DNA of 17,018 nucleotides from an uncultured Collinsella sp. (GTDB lineage: Bacteria; Actinomycetota; Coriobacteriia; Coriobacteriales; Coriobacteriaceae), in assembly GCA_902464035.1 (NCBI GenBank), contig CABQHT010000043.1:1-17018 (forward strand). The letters run 5' to 3'. Both the position numbers and the translations under genes were made by a program. Numbering within the stretch: the first letter of the stretch is position 1; every line of letters starts with the position of its first letter. Shown here in pieces: positions 1 through 7,673 of this stretch. The notes under the pieces were generated by a model. The model saw only the letters and a program-made list of their open reading frames with translations, ran no database searches and was not told the origin of the DNA.

Positions 1-2019
1 CGGCCCGCCCGCCCCTGGCGCCCGGGCCGCGACAAGTTCCTCCCCGTCAGCCGCGCCGACATGGATGCGCGTGGTTGGGACCAGTGCGACTTTGTCTACA
101 TCTGCGGCGACGCCTACGTGGACCACCCCAGCTTTGGTATGGCCATCATCAGCCGCGTACTCGACGCACACGGCTACAAAGTGGGCATTATCTGTCAGCC
201 CGACTGGACCGACCCCGCCAGCATCACGGTGCTCGGCGAGCCGCGCCTGGGCTTTCTCGTCAGCGCCGGCAACATGGACTCCATGGTCAACCACTATTCG
301 GTGACCAAGCACCGCCGCCACACCGACGCCTATACCCCTGGTGGCGAGGAGGGGCGCCGTCCCAATCGTGCCGTCACGGTCTACGGCAACCTCATCCGCC
401 AGACGTTCAAGGACGCCCCCATCATCATCGGCGGCATCGAGGCGAGCCTGCGCCGTCTGGCCCACTACGACTACTGGCAGGACAAGCTCAAGCGCTCGGT
501 ACTGCTCGACTCGGGCGCCGACATCCTCATCTACGGCATGGGCGAGCACGCGATTGTCGAGATCGCCGACGCGCTCGACGCGGGACTGCCCGTCGACCAG
601 ATCACCTATATCAACGGCACCGTCTACCGCACGGGTTCGCTCGACGAGGTCTACGACTACGACCTGCTGCCCAGCTGGGACGACCTTACCGCCGACAAGC
701 TCAACTACGCGCGCAGCTTTAATGTGCAGCAGCAGAACATGGACCCCATCACCGGGCATCGTCTGGTAGAGCCCTACCCCAACAGCGTCTATGTGGTGCA
801 GAACCCGCCGTCGGCGACGCTCACCACCGATGAGATGGACGAGGTGGCCGAGCTTCCCTACGCCCGCGATTGGCATCCCGACTACGACGCGGCGGGCGGC
901 GTACCGGCCTTTGCCGAAATCAAATTTTCCATTAGCTCCAACCGCGGCTGTTTTGGCGAGTGCTCGTTTTGCGCCCTCACCTTCCATCAGGGCCGCGTAC
1001 TGCAGATGCGCAGCCACGACTCAATCATGCGCGAGGCAGAGCTGCTCACGCGCGATCCCGAGTTTAAGGGCTATATCAACGACGTGGGCGGACCGACGGC
1101 CAACTTTAGCCGCCCTGCCTGCGACAAGCAGCTCGAGCACGGCGTGTGCAAGAACAAGCGCTGCCTGTGGCCGAGTGTGTGCAAGAACATGGTGGTCGAC
1201 GAGAGCGGCTACACACAGTTGCTGCGCGACCTGCGCCAGCTGCCGGGCGTCAAGAAGGTCTTCGTCCGCAGCGGCATCCGCTTTGACTACACCATGGCCG
1301 ATGCCTCGGACGAGTTTTTACGCGAGCTGCTGGAACACCATGTCTCGGGCCAGCTACGCGTAGCGCCCGAGCACGTGAGCGACGCGGTGCTGTCCGTGAT
1401 GGGCAAGCCGAGCCGCGCCGTCTACGACGCGTTCTGCCGTAAATTTGAACGCCTGAACCGTGAATACGGACTCAAGCAGTACGTAGTGCCGTATCTGATC
1501 TCGAGCCATCCCGGCTCGACGATGAAGGAAGCCGTGAACCTGGCCGAGGCCGTACGCGACATGGGTTATATGCCCGAGCAGGTACAGGACTTCTACCCCA
1601 CACCGTCCACCATGTCGACCTGCATGTACTACACCGGCGTGGATCCGCGTACCATGCAGCCGATCTACGTGGCGCGTGACCCGCACGAGAAGGCCATGCA
1701 GCGTGCGCTCATCCAGTATCGCAAACCCGAGAACTACAAGCTGGTACGCGAGGCGTTGGAAAAGGCCGGCCGCCGCGATCTGATTGGCTACACCAAGCAT
1801 TGTCTGATCCGCCCCGTGCCGCCGCGCCCGGGCGAGACGTCTGCTGGCGGTGGGCATGGCACCGGCAAGAAGGGCGGCAAGGCCCACGGTGGTGCTGGCA
1901 GCAAGGGGCCCAAGGGCAGCAAGGGGCACGGCGGCATGTCGCGCGCGCAAAACACTGCCGGGCGCAACCGTGCAGCTCAGGGGCGTCAGGGTGCCAACGG
2001 AGGCGGACGCCGCAACTAG
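1..2019 (+). CDS. ygiQ: YgiQ family radical SAM protein (5' end outside window)
   Basis: Partial radical SAM protein of the YgiQ/UPF0313 family; the cellular substrate is not established. The frame is open from base 1. The residues before the first ATG at 61 read KFLPVSRADM, which aligns with the FLPMSREEM segment inside the N-terminal region of E. coli YgiQ, so the true start lies before the window and the ATG at 61 is internal. The GDAYVDHPSFG motif follows. The SAM/[4Fe-4S] motif is CFGECSFC (CxxxCxxC), encoded near 949-972. A second Cys-rich stretch (CDKQLEHGVCKNKRC) lies near 1120-1160. The C-terminal tail, about 60 residues, is low complexity, rich in Gly, Lys and His, and probably disordered. 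The gene ends in a TAG whose CTAG is shared with the opposing gene. Family assignment is firm; the role is not. Confidence 0.95.
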   Translation, partial: RPARPWRPGRDKFLPVSRADMDARGWDQCDFVYICGDAYVDHPSFGMAIISRVLDAHGYKVGIICQPDWTDPASITVLGEPRLGFLVSAGNMDSMVNHYSVTKHRRHTDAYTPGGEEGRRPNRAVTVYGNLIRQTFKDAPIIIGGIEASLRRLAHYDYWQDKLKRSVLLDSGADILIYGMGEHAIVEIADALDAGLPVDQITYINGTVYRTGSLDEVYDYDLLPSWDDLTADKLNYARSFNVQQQNMDPITGHRLVEPYPNSVYVVQNPPSATLTTDEMDEVAELPYARDWHPDYDAAGGVPAFAEIKFSISSNRGCFGECSFCALTFHQGRVLQMRSHDSIMREAELLTRDPEFKGYINDVGGPTANFSRPACDKQLEHGVCKNKRCLWPSVCKNMVVDESGYTQLLRDLRQLPGVKKVFVRSGIRFDYTMADASDEFLRELLEHHVSGQLRVAPEHVSDAVLSVMGKPSRAVYDAFCRKFERLNREYGLKQYVVPYLISSHPGSTMKEAVNLAEAVRDMGYMPEQVQDFYPTPSTMSTCMYYTGVDPRTMQPIYVARDPHEKAMQRALIQYRKPENYKLVREALEKAGRRDLIGYTKHCLIRPVPPRPGETSAGGGHGTGKKGGKAHGGAGSKGPKGSKGHGGMSRAQNTAGRNRAAQGRQGANGGGRRN

Positions 2020-2927
2020 GGCAGCGGTGCTGTCGCTATGCCCGTCTCGCATGCGTGGCGCAGTGAGCGCATCGTCTCCACGAGGATGATGCCGGCTATG
2101 GTGACCGTGATTACCACGTCGAGCGGTGTGTTCACAAACCACAACAGACCCATCAGGTACGACCCGGCATTAAAGGCAAAGTGCAGCAGAATCGTATAGC
2201 GAAGCTTTCCGGTGGTCACGAGCACCCAACCAAAAATGATGCCCGCGGCACCCGCATAGCAGCCCTGCACCCAGTTCATGTGCATAAAGCCAAAGATGGC
2301 CGCCTGCAGCACGATTGCCGCGGCGATACCCCGCGCGCTCGGGGCCGCCCAGGGTACCATGGCGCCGTCCTGCGCGCTCGCACGACGCCGCCGCTTCCAA
2401 AGTGGGCGACATTGGGGGTTAAACGCCCGGAGTGAAAACTCAAAGATGACGCCGCGTACCAGGAGCTCTTCACAAAACGGCGCACCGAGCACCGTGGTCA
2501 GGACGGCAAGAAGGTTGGTATCGCCCATGCCTGTTTCCTCGACGAGCTCGCTATAGTCTGCCGCAACCTCGGGCAGCAGCGACAGCACGCCGTCGCATAG
2601 GTAGCTAATAACTACCTGCATGGATAGGCCAATCACGACAACGCATGCGATGCGCTTCCATGCAGCATTTGCTCCCCCGCCGAGCGGGCGCTCACCTTGC
2701 CGGCGCGCCATGAAGGAGCGGGGCCACAGATAGCGCCACCACAGCAGCGCCATCAAAAACGACGCCGTCTGAGCGGCGGCTTGAAGCAGTTGAATATCGA
2801 GGTCGTCAATCGAGAAATCCATGAACACCGATGCGACACCCAAGGCAGAAAACAGCACCATGCTCAGAGCAATATCGGCAGCAACGACACCCAAACAAGC
2901 AAGTGTCCACACCAGCGCATTAAACAT
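2016..2927 (-). CDS. CPBP family intramembrane glutamic endopeptidase
   Basis: Membrane protein of the CPBP (CAAX protease / bacteriocin-processing, Abi) family, 303 aa. Motif 1 is EELLVRG (E153, E154, R158), motif 2 is FGFMH (H226), and a third His/Asn pair lies in HFAFN (H259, N263); these are the metal/catalytic residues of the family. Several hydrophobic segments cover most of the chain. A basic, hydrophilic insert (LWKRRRR...) of about 30 residues separates motifs 1 and 2. The ATG at 2927 is chosen because GGGAGG lies 5 nt upstream; an in-frame ATG at 2951 falls in the repeat region and has no such site. The gene runs towards ygiQ and overlaps it by 4 bp. It follows the antitoxin remnant on the same strand and may be transcribed from that promoter. 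The substrate is unknown; family members range from prenyl-protein processing to bacteriocin self-immunity. Confidence 0.88.
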   Translation of the reverse strand: MFNALVWTLACLGVVAADIALSMVLFSALGVASVFMDFSIDDLDIQLLQAAAQTASFLMALLWWRYLWPRSFMARRQGERPLGGGANAAWKRIACVVVIGLSMQVVISYLCDGVLSLLPEVAADYSELVEETGMGDTNLLAVLTTVLGAPFCEELLVRGVIFEFSLRAFNPQCRPLWKRRRRASAQDGAMVPWAAPSARGIAAAIVLQAAIFGFMHMNWVQGCYAGAAGIIFGWVLVTTGKLRYTILLHFAFNAGSYLMGLLWFVNTPLDVVITVTIAGIILVETMRSLRHACETGIATAPLP

Positions 2928-2950
2928 GCCAGCCTCCCGGCAGGTAGTCA

Positions 2951-3019
2951 TTTAAGAACGTCCCCAACGACTAGTCATTGGGGACGTTCTTTAACGACTA
3001 GTTGTTGGGGACAGTCTTT
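2951..3019. repeat. GGGGACGTTC repeat element, one inverted and two tandem direct copies, 27-bp period
   Basis: Two direct copies, 2968-2992 and 2995-3019, match at 21 of 25 positions. Each reads CGACTAGT, two variable bases, TTGGGGAC, two variable bases, TCTTT, and the period is 27 bp. A third half-copy in inverted orientation (AAGAACGTCCCCAA, 2954-2967) pairs perfectly with 2978-2991, giving a 14-bp stem with a 10-nt loop that contains the palindrome GACTAGTC. There is no T-run after the stem on either strand, so it is not a classical terminator. The same half-site with the same 27-nt spacing recurs at 14464-14504. It looks like a REP-like dispersed element. The element supplies the end of the antitoxin reading frame and part of the CPBP leader. 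Confidence 0.75.
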
Positions 3020-3196
3020 GCCAAAAGCCCCGTTGGGCGAGATGTCGAACGGGAAGGTGCCGCAGCGATTGAACGCGGCGATGAACATGCGGATGGCGTT
3101 GGACGGCGTGGTGCCCACGAGCTGGGTTGCCGCCGCGAAGGCCGCCTTCTCCTCGGGCAAGACCTTCGCGACTACAGGGGTCATGTGTTCTGCCAT
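2975..3196 (-). CDS. RelB/DinJ-type antitoxin, probably an orphan with a repeat-derived tail
   Basis: Small protein of 73 aa resembling RelB/DinJ ribbon-helix-helix antitoxins. The core, including GTTPSNAIRMFIAAFNRCGTFPFD, matches the helix-turn-helix of the RHH fold and the FPFD segment typical of DinJ. The ATG at 3196 has AAGGA 6-7 nt upstream; longer in-frame starts to 3271 lack one. Residues 60-73 (KDCPQQLVVKERPQ) are encoded entirely by the 27-bp-period repeat at 2975-3019, so the original C-terminus, the part that wraps the toxin in this family, seems to be replaced. No RelE/YafQ-type toxin gene follows: the next gene is the CPBP protease 47 nt on. Likely the remnant of a toxin-antitoxin module; it could still bind its own operator or neutralise a toxin elsewhere. 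Confidence 0.75.
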   Translation of the reverse strand: MAEHMTPVVAKVLPEEKAAFAAATQLVGTTPSNAIRMFIAAFNRCGTFPFDISPNGAFGKDCPQQLVVKERPQ

Positions 3197-3231
3197 GGCG
3201 CTTCCTTTTTGAAACGACGGTGGTGCGGATA

Positions 3232-3288
3232 GATGCGGGCCATGCGGCTGGGCGACGGGCTGTGAAGGCAACCCGATTGGCCCGCATC
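3232..3288 (-). promoter_or_regulatory. Inverted repeat in antitoxin leader
   Basis: An 11-bp perfect inverted repeat (GATGCGGGCCA at 3232-3242, TGGCCCGCATC at 3278-3288) with a 35-nt loop lies between the operator-like repeats and the antitoxin start. It would form a stem in the 5' untranslated RNA, ending about 35 nt before the start codon. The structure is directly visible; a regulatory function is inference. Confidence 0.4.
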
Positions 3289-3310
3289 CGGAGTTTGTTT
3301 CTGCGGCGTT

Positions 3311-3339
3311 GGTATTACTTGGTATTCCTAAGTATTACC
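3311..3339. promoter_or_regulatory. Operator-like 10-bp-phased repeats upstream of the antitoxin
   Basis: Three sites at exactly 10-bp spacing read GGTATTAC (3311), GGTATTCC (3321) and AGTATTAC (3331). The outer two also form an inverted repeat (GGTATTACTT / AAGTATTACC, one mismatch, 9-bp spacer). The stretch is AT-rich in a GC-rich neighbourhood. One-turn phasing is what cooperative ribbon-helix-helix repressors use, and it lies 115 bp upstream of an RHH antitoxin gene. Probably the autoregulatory operator and promoter region; no -35/-10 pair is clear. Confidence 0.5.
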
Positions 3340-3356
3340 CCGCAGATAGAATAGCA

Positions 3357-3380
3357 CATCTGCCCCTGTAGGGGCAGATG
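3357..3380 (-). terminator. Hairpin downstream of the ABC importer gene
   Basis: A perfect 10-bp inverted repeat (CATCTGCCCC / GGGGCAGATG) with a 4-nt loop TGTA, about 45 nt past the stop of the ABC importer fusion. On the minus strand it is followed by TGTGCTATTCTAT, which is U-rich but has no real U-run, so it is a weak or factor-assisted terminator, or an mRNA-end stabilising stem for the hydrogenase/ABC operon. Confidence 0.45.
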
Positions 3381-3423
3381 AAAACGGATCATTTTGTTGT
3401 TGAATTTGGACTTAGATGAGCTT

Positions 3424-4800
3424 CTAAAGCGTGATGATATCCGAGATGTTGAGGGCCTGAGCATCGGCGGCATCGTGCGTAGCGAGCAAGAGCGTGCGGC
3501 TGTCGAGCAGGTCGAGCACGACCTCGGCGCATGCGTCGCGCGCAGCGGTATCTAAACCGGTAAAGGGCTCGTCAAGAATCACCGCGCCGCCCGGGCACAG
3601 CAGGGCTCGAGCGATCTCGACGCGACGGCGCTGCCCGCCCGAAAGATCGGCAACGCAAGCATTCACGTCGACCCCCGGCACCAGCAGGCGCAACAGGGCC
3701 GCAGCACTCGAGGCGTCCACGCGTGCGTCGGCGCACACCAGCACGTTATCCAGCGCCGAGGCGGACTCGACCAAGCGTGCATCCTGAAACACCATCGAGC
3801 ACGGCGCGCACTCCCCCGCCGCCAGCACAAGCAACGTCGACTTGCCCACACCCGAGGCGCCCATCACACAGATACGCCCACCCGCGGGCACGTTGAGCAC
3901 CAGGCCGTCCAGCGCCGGCACCCAGGGCGCGCGATCGCCCACGGCAAGCGCAAGCTCCGCTGCAGCGCCATCGCTCGCAGCCCCCGCACGCCCGCGAGCG
4001 CCGCGCCCATGTGCCCGCACGGCCACGCGCCACACCACAGGCCCCGAAACCCGCATCAGCCACACCAGCACGCGCTCACACGCCCACGAGGCGGCAACGA
4101 CCAGCACGGTCCACGCCAGCAGATCAGCCGTCTCGATCAAAAGCTTTGCCTGATAGATGCGCTCACCCACGGTGCCCACCGCCATGCCGATAAGCTCGGC
4201 TGCCACGCCGGCCTTCCAGCTCATGCCAATCACGGCACGGGCGCACGAAAGCACAAACGGCAGGACTTCGCGCCAGGTATGGGCGCAAAACAGTCGCCAG
4301 CCTCGCACGCCATGCAGGCGGAACATCTGCTTCAGCGATTTATTCACCTGTGCCAAGCCCTCGGCCAGCGAAAAATACACGCCCGGCAGCGCCATCAAAA
4401 AGACTGCCGCGATGCTCACGCGCGCCGACCCCAGCCAGATAAGCAACAGGACCACCACGCAGGCGACCGGCGTCGCCTTTACAAACGACAACGCCGGAGC
4501 CACCAGGTGCGCAAACGCACGCGAACGTGACGAAATCCCGGCAAGTACGCCACCACACACCGCGGCAAGCGCCAACCCGCCCAGTATCCGCGCGCCCGAG
4601 CCCGCCAAAATCGCCCAGGTACCGCCATCGCACACCAGGCGCAGCAGCGCCAAGGCAACAGCGCCCGGCCCCGGCAAGATCAGCGGCTGCGCCACCAGCG
4701 CCGCCACCAGCATCCACACGGCAAGCCAAAAGGCGGGGACGGCACCTGCTGCCGCCACCGCCTTCGTACGCTCTGTCATTTGTCGAGCAAACGCACGCAC
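3424..4800 (-). CDS. ABC importer permease-ATPase fusion (SsuC/TauC-like plus SsuB-like)
   Basis: A 458-aa single-chain importer. Residues about 15-255 are a binding-protein-dependent permease of the SsuC/TauC/ThiX type, with about six hydrophobic segments and an EAA-like loop near AELIGMAVGTVGERI (200-215). Residues about 285-458 are an ABC ATPase: Walker A GASGVGKST (314-322), Q-loop FQ (338-339), signature LSGGQ (386-390), Walker B with catalytic Glu AVILDEP (406-412), switch His H442. All catalytic motifs are present, but the ATPase half is short (about 175 aa; usual is 240 or more) and lacks a C-terminal extension. The two domains are joined by an Ala/Gly/Arg-rich linker (about 260-285). 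The start is GTG at 4800, with GGAG 6 nt upstream overlapping the end of the substrate-binding protein gene, 3 nt away. It probably works as a homodimer giving two permeases and two ATPases, with the adjacent lipoprotein as receptor. Substrate unknown. Confidence 0.88.
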   Translation of the reverse strand: MRAFARQMTERTKAVAAAGAVPAFWLAVWMLVAALVAQPLILPGPGAVALALLRLVCDGGTWAILAGSGARILGGLALAAVCGGVLAGISSRSRAFAHLVAPALSFVKATPVACVVVLLLIWLGSARVSIAAVFLMALPGVYFSLAEGLAQVNKSLKQMFRLHGVRGWRLFCAHTWREVLPFVLSCARAVIGMSWKAGVAAELIGMAVGTVGERIYQAKLLIETADLLAWTVLVVAASWACERVLVWLMRVSGPVVWRVAVRAHGRGARGRAGAASDGAAAELALAVGDRAPWVPALDGLVLNVPAGGRICVMGASGVGKSTLLVLAAGECAPCSMVFQDARLVESASALDNVLVCADARVDASSAAALLRLLVPGVDVNACVADLSGGQRRRVEIARALLCPGGAVILDEPFTGLDTAARDACAEVVLDLLDSRTLLLATHDAADAQALNISDIITL

Positions 4801-4803
4801 GGG

Positions 4804-5859
4804 CTACTCCATGTAGTAGAAATCGTCAGCCGGGAGCTTGCCGCCCACGGCGCTCGCATCCGCATCGGCCAGCACCTGCAGGTACCCACCGAGCGCCACC
4901 TTCATATCTTTCCCCGTCTGGCAGACAAGCATGCACCCGGGAATCGCCTTCTCGGCGATCTTGGCGTTGTCCACGATGCCGGCATCGACCACAGCCTGCG
5001 CCCAGTCTGCCGGTGCCGCATTGACAGCCTTAACGCTCGCCGCATGGCAGCTCAAGAACTCCGCCACGGCATCGGGATGTTCCTCGGCAAACGCGCGGCG
5101 CACCACGGTCACACCCGTCAGCAGGCGCGAGCCCGTATCACCCGCCAGCTCGTCCCACACATCGGTCAGGCTCACCGGCGCCGACAGTTTGCCTTCGCTC
5201 TTGGCGATGGCAGCGGTCTTGAACGGCTCGGGCAGCACGCCCACGGCAGACGGGTCGGCAAGCAGGGCCGACAGCACCTCGGTGGGCTCGCTCTTAAACT
5301 CGAGCGTCACCTGGCCGGTCAGGCCCGCGCGCTCCAGCAAGTAGTTCATGACGTACTCCGGCGTGGTGCCCTTGCCCGTCATATAGACGGTATGGCCCGC
5401 CAGATCGCCAAACGAGGCTACACTCGCGTCGCCCGTCACAACGTTCAGCACACCCAGCGTGTTGATGTCGATGACCTGCACCGCGCCCTCGGTCTTGTTG
5501 TACAGCACGCTCGCCACGTTGGCGGGCACCAGGGCAATGTCGATATCGCCCTGAATGACCTTGGGCACGATCTCATCGGCGGCAGTGTTGATCGCAAAGT
5601 CGAACTCATTGTCCGTCTCGCCATCGGCAGCCTGGTCCATAAACTGCACCAGGCCAATCGAGGTCGGCCCCTTGAGCGAGGCGACGTGCACCTCAACCGA
5701 CTCTGCAGCAGCACCGGCGCCGTCCGTGGCTGCCGAGCCCGCGGCGGACCCGGCACCGGCAGCCCCGCCGCTACAGCCCGCGAGCGCAAGCGACAGAGCG
5801 CCCGTGACGAGCGCCGAGGCAAACCCCCGGCGCGACAGCTCAAAATCAAACGCGCGCAT
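4804..5859 (-). CDS. ABC transporter substrate-binding lipoprotein (NMT1/SsuA-like)
   Basis: Extracytoplasmic solute receptor, 351 aa. It begins with a twin-arginine-like lipoprotein signal: SRRGF (9-13), a hydrophobic stretch, then lipobox LAGC with lipidated C29, followed by a Gly/Ala/Ser linker to about residue 50. The mature part has the periplasmic-binding-protein type II layout of the SsuA/TauA/NMT1 family (for example GDIDIALVPANVASVLYN, and FGDLAGHTVYMTGKGTTPEYVMNYLL). ATG at 5859 is chosen: AAGGGA lies about 10 nt upstream. An in-frame GTG at 5866-5868 overlaps the hydrogenase stop and is too close to that site. The gene lies 2 nt after the hydrogenase stop and 3 nt before its permease-ATPase. 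The ligand cannot be read from the sequence; related receptors bind sulfonates, nitrate or thiamine precursors. Confidence 0.88.
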   Translation of the reverse strand: MRAFDFELSRRGFASALVTGALSLALAGCSGGAAGAGSAAGSAATDGAGAAAESVEVHVASLKGPTSIGLVQFMDQAADGETDNEFDFAINTAADEIVPKVIQGDIDIALVPANVASVLYNKTEGAVQVIDINTLGVLNVVTGDASVASFGDLAGHTVYMTGKGTTPEYVMNYLLERAGLTGQVTLEFKSEPTEVLSALLADPSAVGVLPEPFKTAAIAKSEGKLSAPVSLTDVWDELAGDTGSRLLTGVTVVRRAFAEEHPDAVAEFLSCHAASVKAVNAAPADWAQAVVDAGIVDNAKIAEKAIPGCMLVCQTGKDMKVALGGYLQVLADADASAVGGKLPADDFYYME

Positions 5860-5861
5860 CG

Positions 5862-7673
5862 CTAGCACGTCCCTTCGTTAGGCATCGACCAGGCGTGATG
5901 GTCGGTATGCAGCAACTCCTCGGCCAGCGGTGAGAGCGACTCGCCCAAAAACTCGCTATAGCACGCCTGGACATCGGGATTCTCGTGCGAGAAGCGAATG
6001 TCCGCCTTCGCATCCAGGCCCCACAGCACCTGGCCGCGCTCAGCTGCCAGCTCGCAGCCGTCGTGGATGGGCTGTCCGCCGCCGCCGACGCAGCCGCCCG
6101 GGCACGCCATGACCTCGACGAAGTCATAGCTCACGCGGCCGTCGCGAATCGCGTCGAGCAGGCGGGCGGTATTGCCCAGCCCGTGTGCCACGGCGACGCG
6201 CACCTTGGTGCCCTCGATATCGGCCACGGCTTCCTTCCAGCCGTCCAGACCGCGCACGTCGGTGAAGAAGTCGGCGTCGGGGTTCTTGCCCGTCACCAGG
6301 TAATATGCCGAGCGCACGGCAGCCTCCATCACGCCGCCCGTGGCACCAAAGATCACACCCGCGCCCGTGCCAAAGCCCAGCGGCGTATCCAGCGGCTCCT
6401 CGGTAAGCGTGTCGACGCTCACGTGGCTCGCGCGGATCATGCGCACCATCTCGCGCACCGTCAGCGCAACGTCCACGTCGGGTGCGCCGCCCTCGCCCAC
6501 CATGCTCGGCAGCGCACACTCGGCCTTCTTGGCCGTACACGGCATAACGGACACCACAAACAGGCGCTCGGGCTCCACGCCCAGCACCTTGGCGTAGTAG
6601 GTCTTGGCGATGGCGCCGAACATCTGCTGCGGCGACTTGGACGTGGACAGGCTGTCGACAAACTCCGGATAACGCGCCTTCACAAAGCGCACCCAGCCCG
6701 GGCAGCAACTCGTGAACATGGGCCAGCCGCGGCTGTCGCCCTCGCCCTTGGCGGCGGCGCCCAGGCGCTCGAGCAGCTCGGAGCCCTCCTCCATAATGGT
6801 GAGGTCGGCCGAGAAATCGGTATCGAACACGTACTCAAAGCCCACACGGCGCAGCGCGCAAGCCAGGCGCTCGACGGTAGCCTCCTCGCGAGACATGCCG
6901 AGTTCCTCGCCCCAGGCGCTGCGCACGGCAGGCGCGATCTGCACCAGCACGATCTTGTCGGGATTAGTGAGCGCGTCAAACACGGTCTCGGTATCGTCGC
7001 GCTCGCGCAGTGCGCCCGTCGGGCAATGCGTAATGCACTGGCCGCACGCGACGCAATCGGTCTTGCCGATCGGCGCGCGCCCGCGGGTACCCACGGCGGT
7101 ATGCGTGGCGCGGTTGGTCAGGTCCCAAATCCCTAGGCCCTGCACGCTCTCGCACACCTTGATGCAGCGCATGCATTTAATGCACTTGTCGTTTTCGCGG
7201 ATGATGGGAAAATCGAAATCCCAGCCCTCGCCCGCCAAATGCCTTTGATACGGCAGATAGAAAATGCCCAGGTCGTTGGCGATGGTCTGTAGATTGCAGT
7301 TGCCGCTGCGCACGCAGCTCGTGCACTGCGAATCGTGCTGGGACAGCAGCAGCTGCACGTTGGTGCGACGCGCCTCGCGGGCCTTGGGGCTGTTGGTGTG
7401 GACCACCATGCCGTCGAGCACGTAGTTGTTGCAGGCGGCAACCAGCTGGTCGCAGCCCTCAACCTCGACCACGCATACGCGGCAGCCGCCGATCTCGTTT
7501 AGATCGCGCAGGTAGCACAGGGTGGGAATCTGGATGCTGACGGACTTGGCCGCATCCAGGATCGTGGTGTGCTCGGGAACCACGACCTCGCAATTATCGA
7601 TAGTGAGCTTGACCATGTTATGCGCTCCGTTTTCGGTGTTGTCGCTGACGGTGGTGTTGTTGGGCTCTACCAT
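5862..7673 (-). CDS. hydA: [FeFe]-hydrogenase, group A modular catalytic subunit
   Basis: Cytoplasmic H2-evolving or H2-oxidising enzyme, 603 aa. Domains in order: NuoG-like [2Fe-2S] (C53, C64, C67, C81); His-ligated [4Fe-4S] (H113, C117, C120, C126); two ferredoxin-type [4Fe-4S] clusters (C164/C167/C170/C174 and C207/C210/C213/C217); then the H-cluster domain with L1 TSCCPGW (C323 proton relay, C324 ligand), L2 MPCTAKKAE (C379), L3 MACPGGCVGGGGQP (C524, C528), and a C-terminal small-subunit-like segment. All ligand positions known from Clostridium CpI are present, so it should be active once matured; the HydEFG maturases are not in this window. ATG at 7673 follows GGAGG by 8 nt and overlaps the upstream stop in ATGGTAG, indicating translational coupling; an internal ATG at 7616 also has GGAG upstream. 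Electrons probably pass to the GltD-like partner encoded just before it. Confidence 0.96.
   Translation of the reverse strand: MVEPNNTTVSDNTENGAHNMVKLTIDNCEVVVPEHTTILDAAKSVSIQIPTLCYLRDLNEIGGCRVCVVEVEGCDQLVAACNNYVLDGMVVHTNSPKAREARRTNVQLLLSQHDSQCTSCVRSGNCNLQTIANDLGIFYLPYQRHLAGEGWDFDFPIIRENDKCIKCMRCIKVCESVQGLGIWDLTNRATHTAVGTRGRAPIGKTDCVACGQCITHCPTGALRERDDTETVFDALTNPDKIVLVQIAPAVRSAWGEELGMSREEATVERLACALRRVGFEYVFDTDFSADLTIMEEGSELLERLGAAAKGEGDSRGWPMFTSCCPGWVRFVKARYPEFVDSLSTSKSPQQMFGAIAKTYYAKVLGVEPERLFVVSVMPCTAKKAECALPSMVGEGGAPDVDVALTVREMVRMIRASHVSVDTLTEEPLDTPLGFGTGAGVIFGATGGVMEAAVRSAYYLVTGKNPDADFFTDVRGLDGWKEAVADIEGTKVRVAVAHGLGNTARLLDAIRDGRVSYDFVEVMACPGGCVGGGGQPIHDGCELAAERGQVLWGLDAKADIRFSHENPDVQACYSEFLGESLSPLAEELLHTDHHAWSMPNEGTC

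Noticed and set aside
1354..2142. 262-codon open frame on the minus strand across the ygiQ end
   Set aside because: Antisense of the YgiQ C-terminus, extending into another frame of the CPBP gene; no family resemblance.
4780..5865. 361-codon open frame on the plus strand
   Set aside because: Antisense of the substrate-binding protein gene, which has a clear lipoprotein signal and family motifs.
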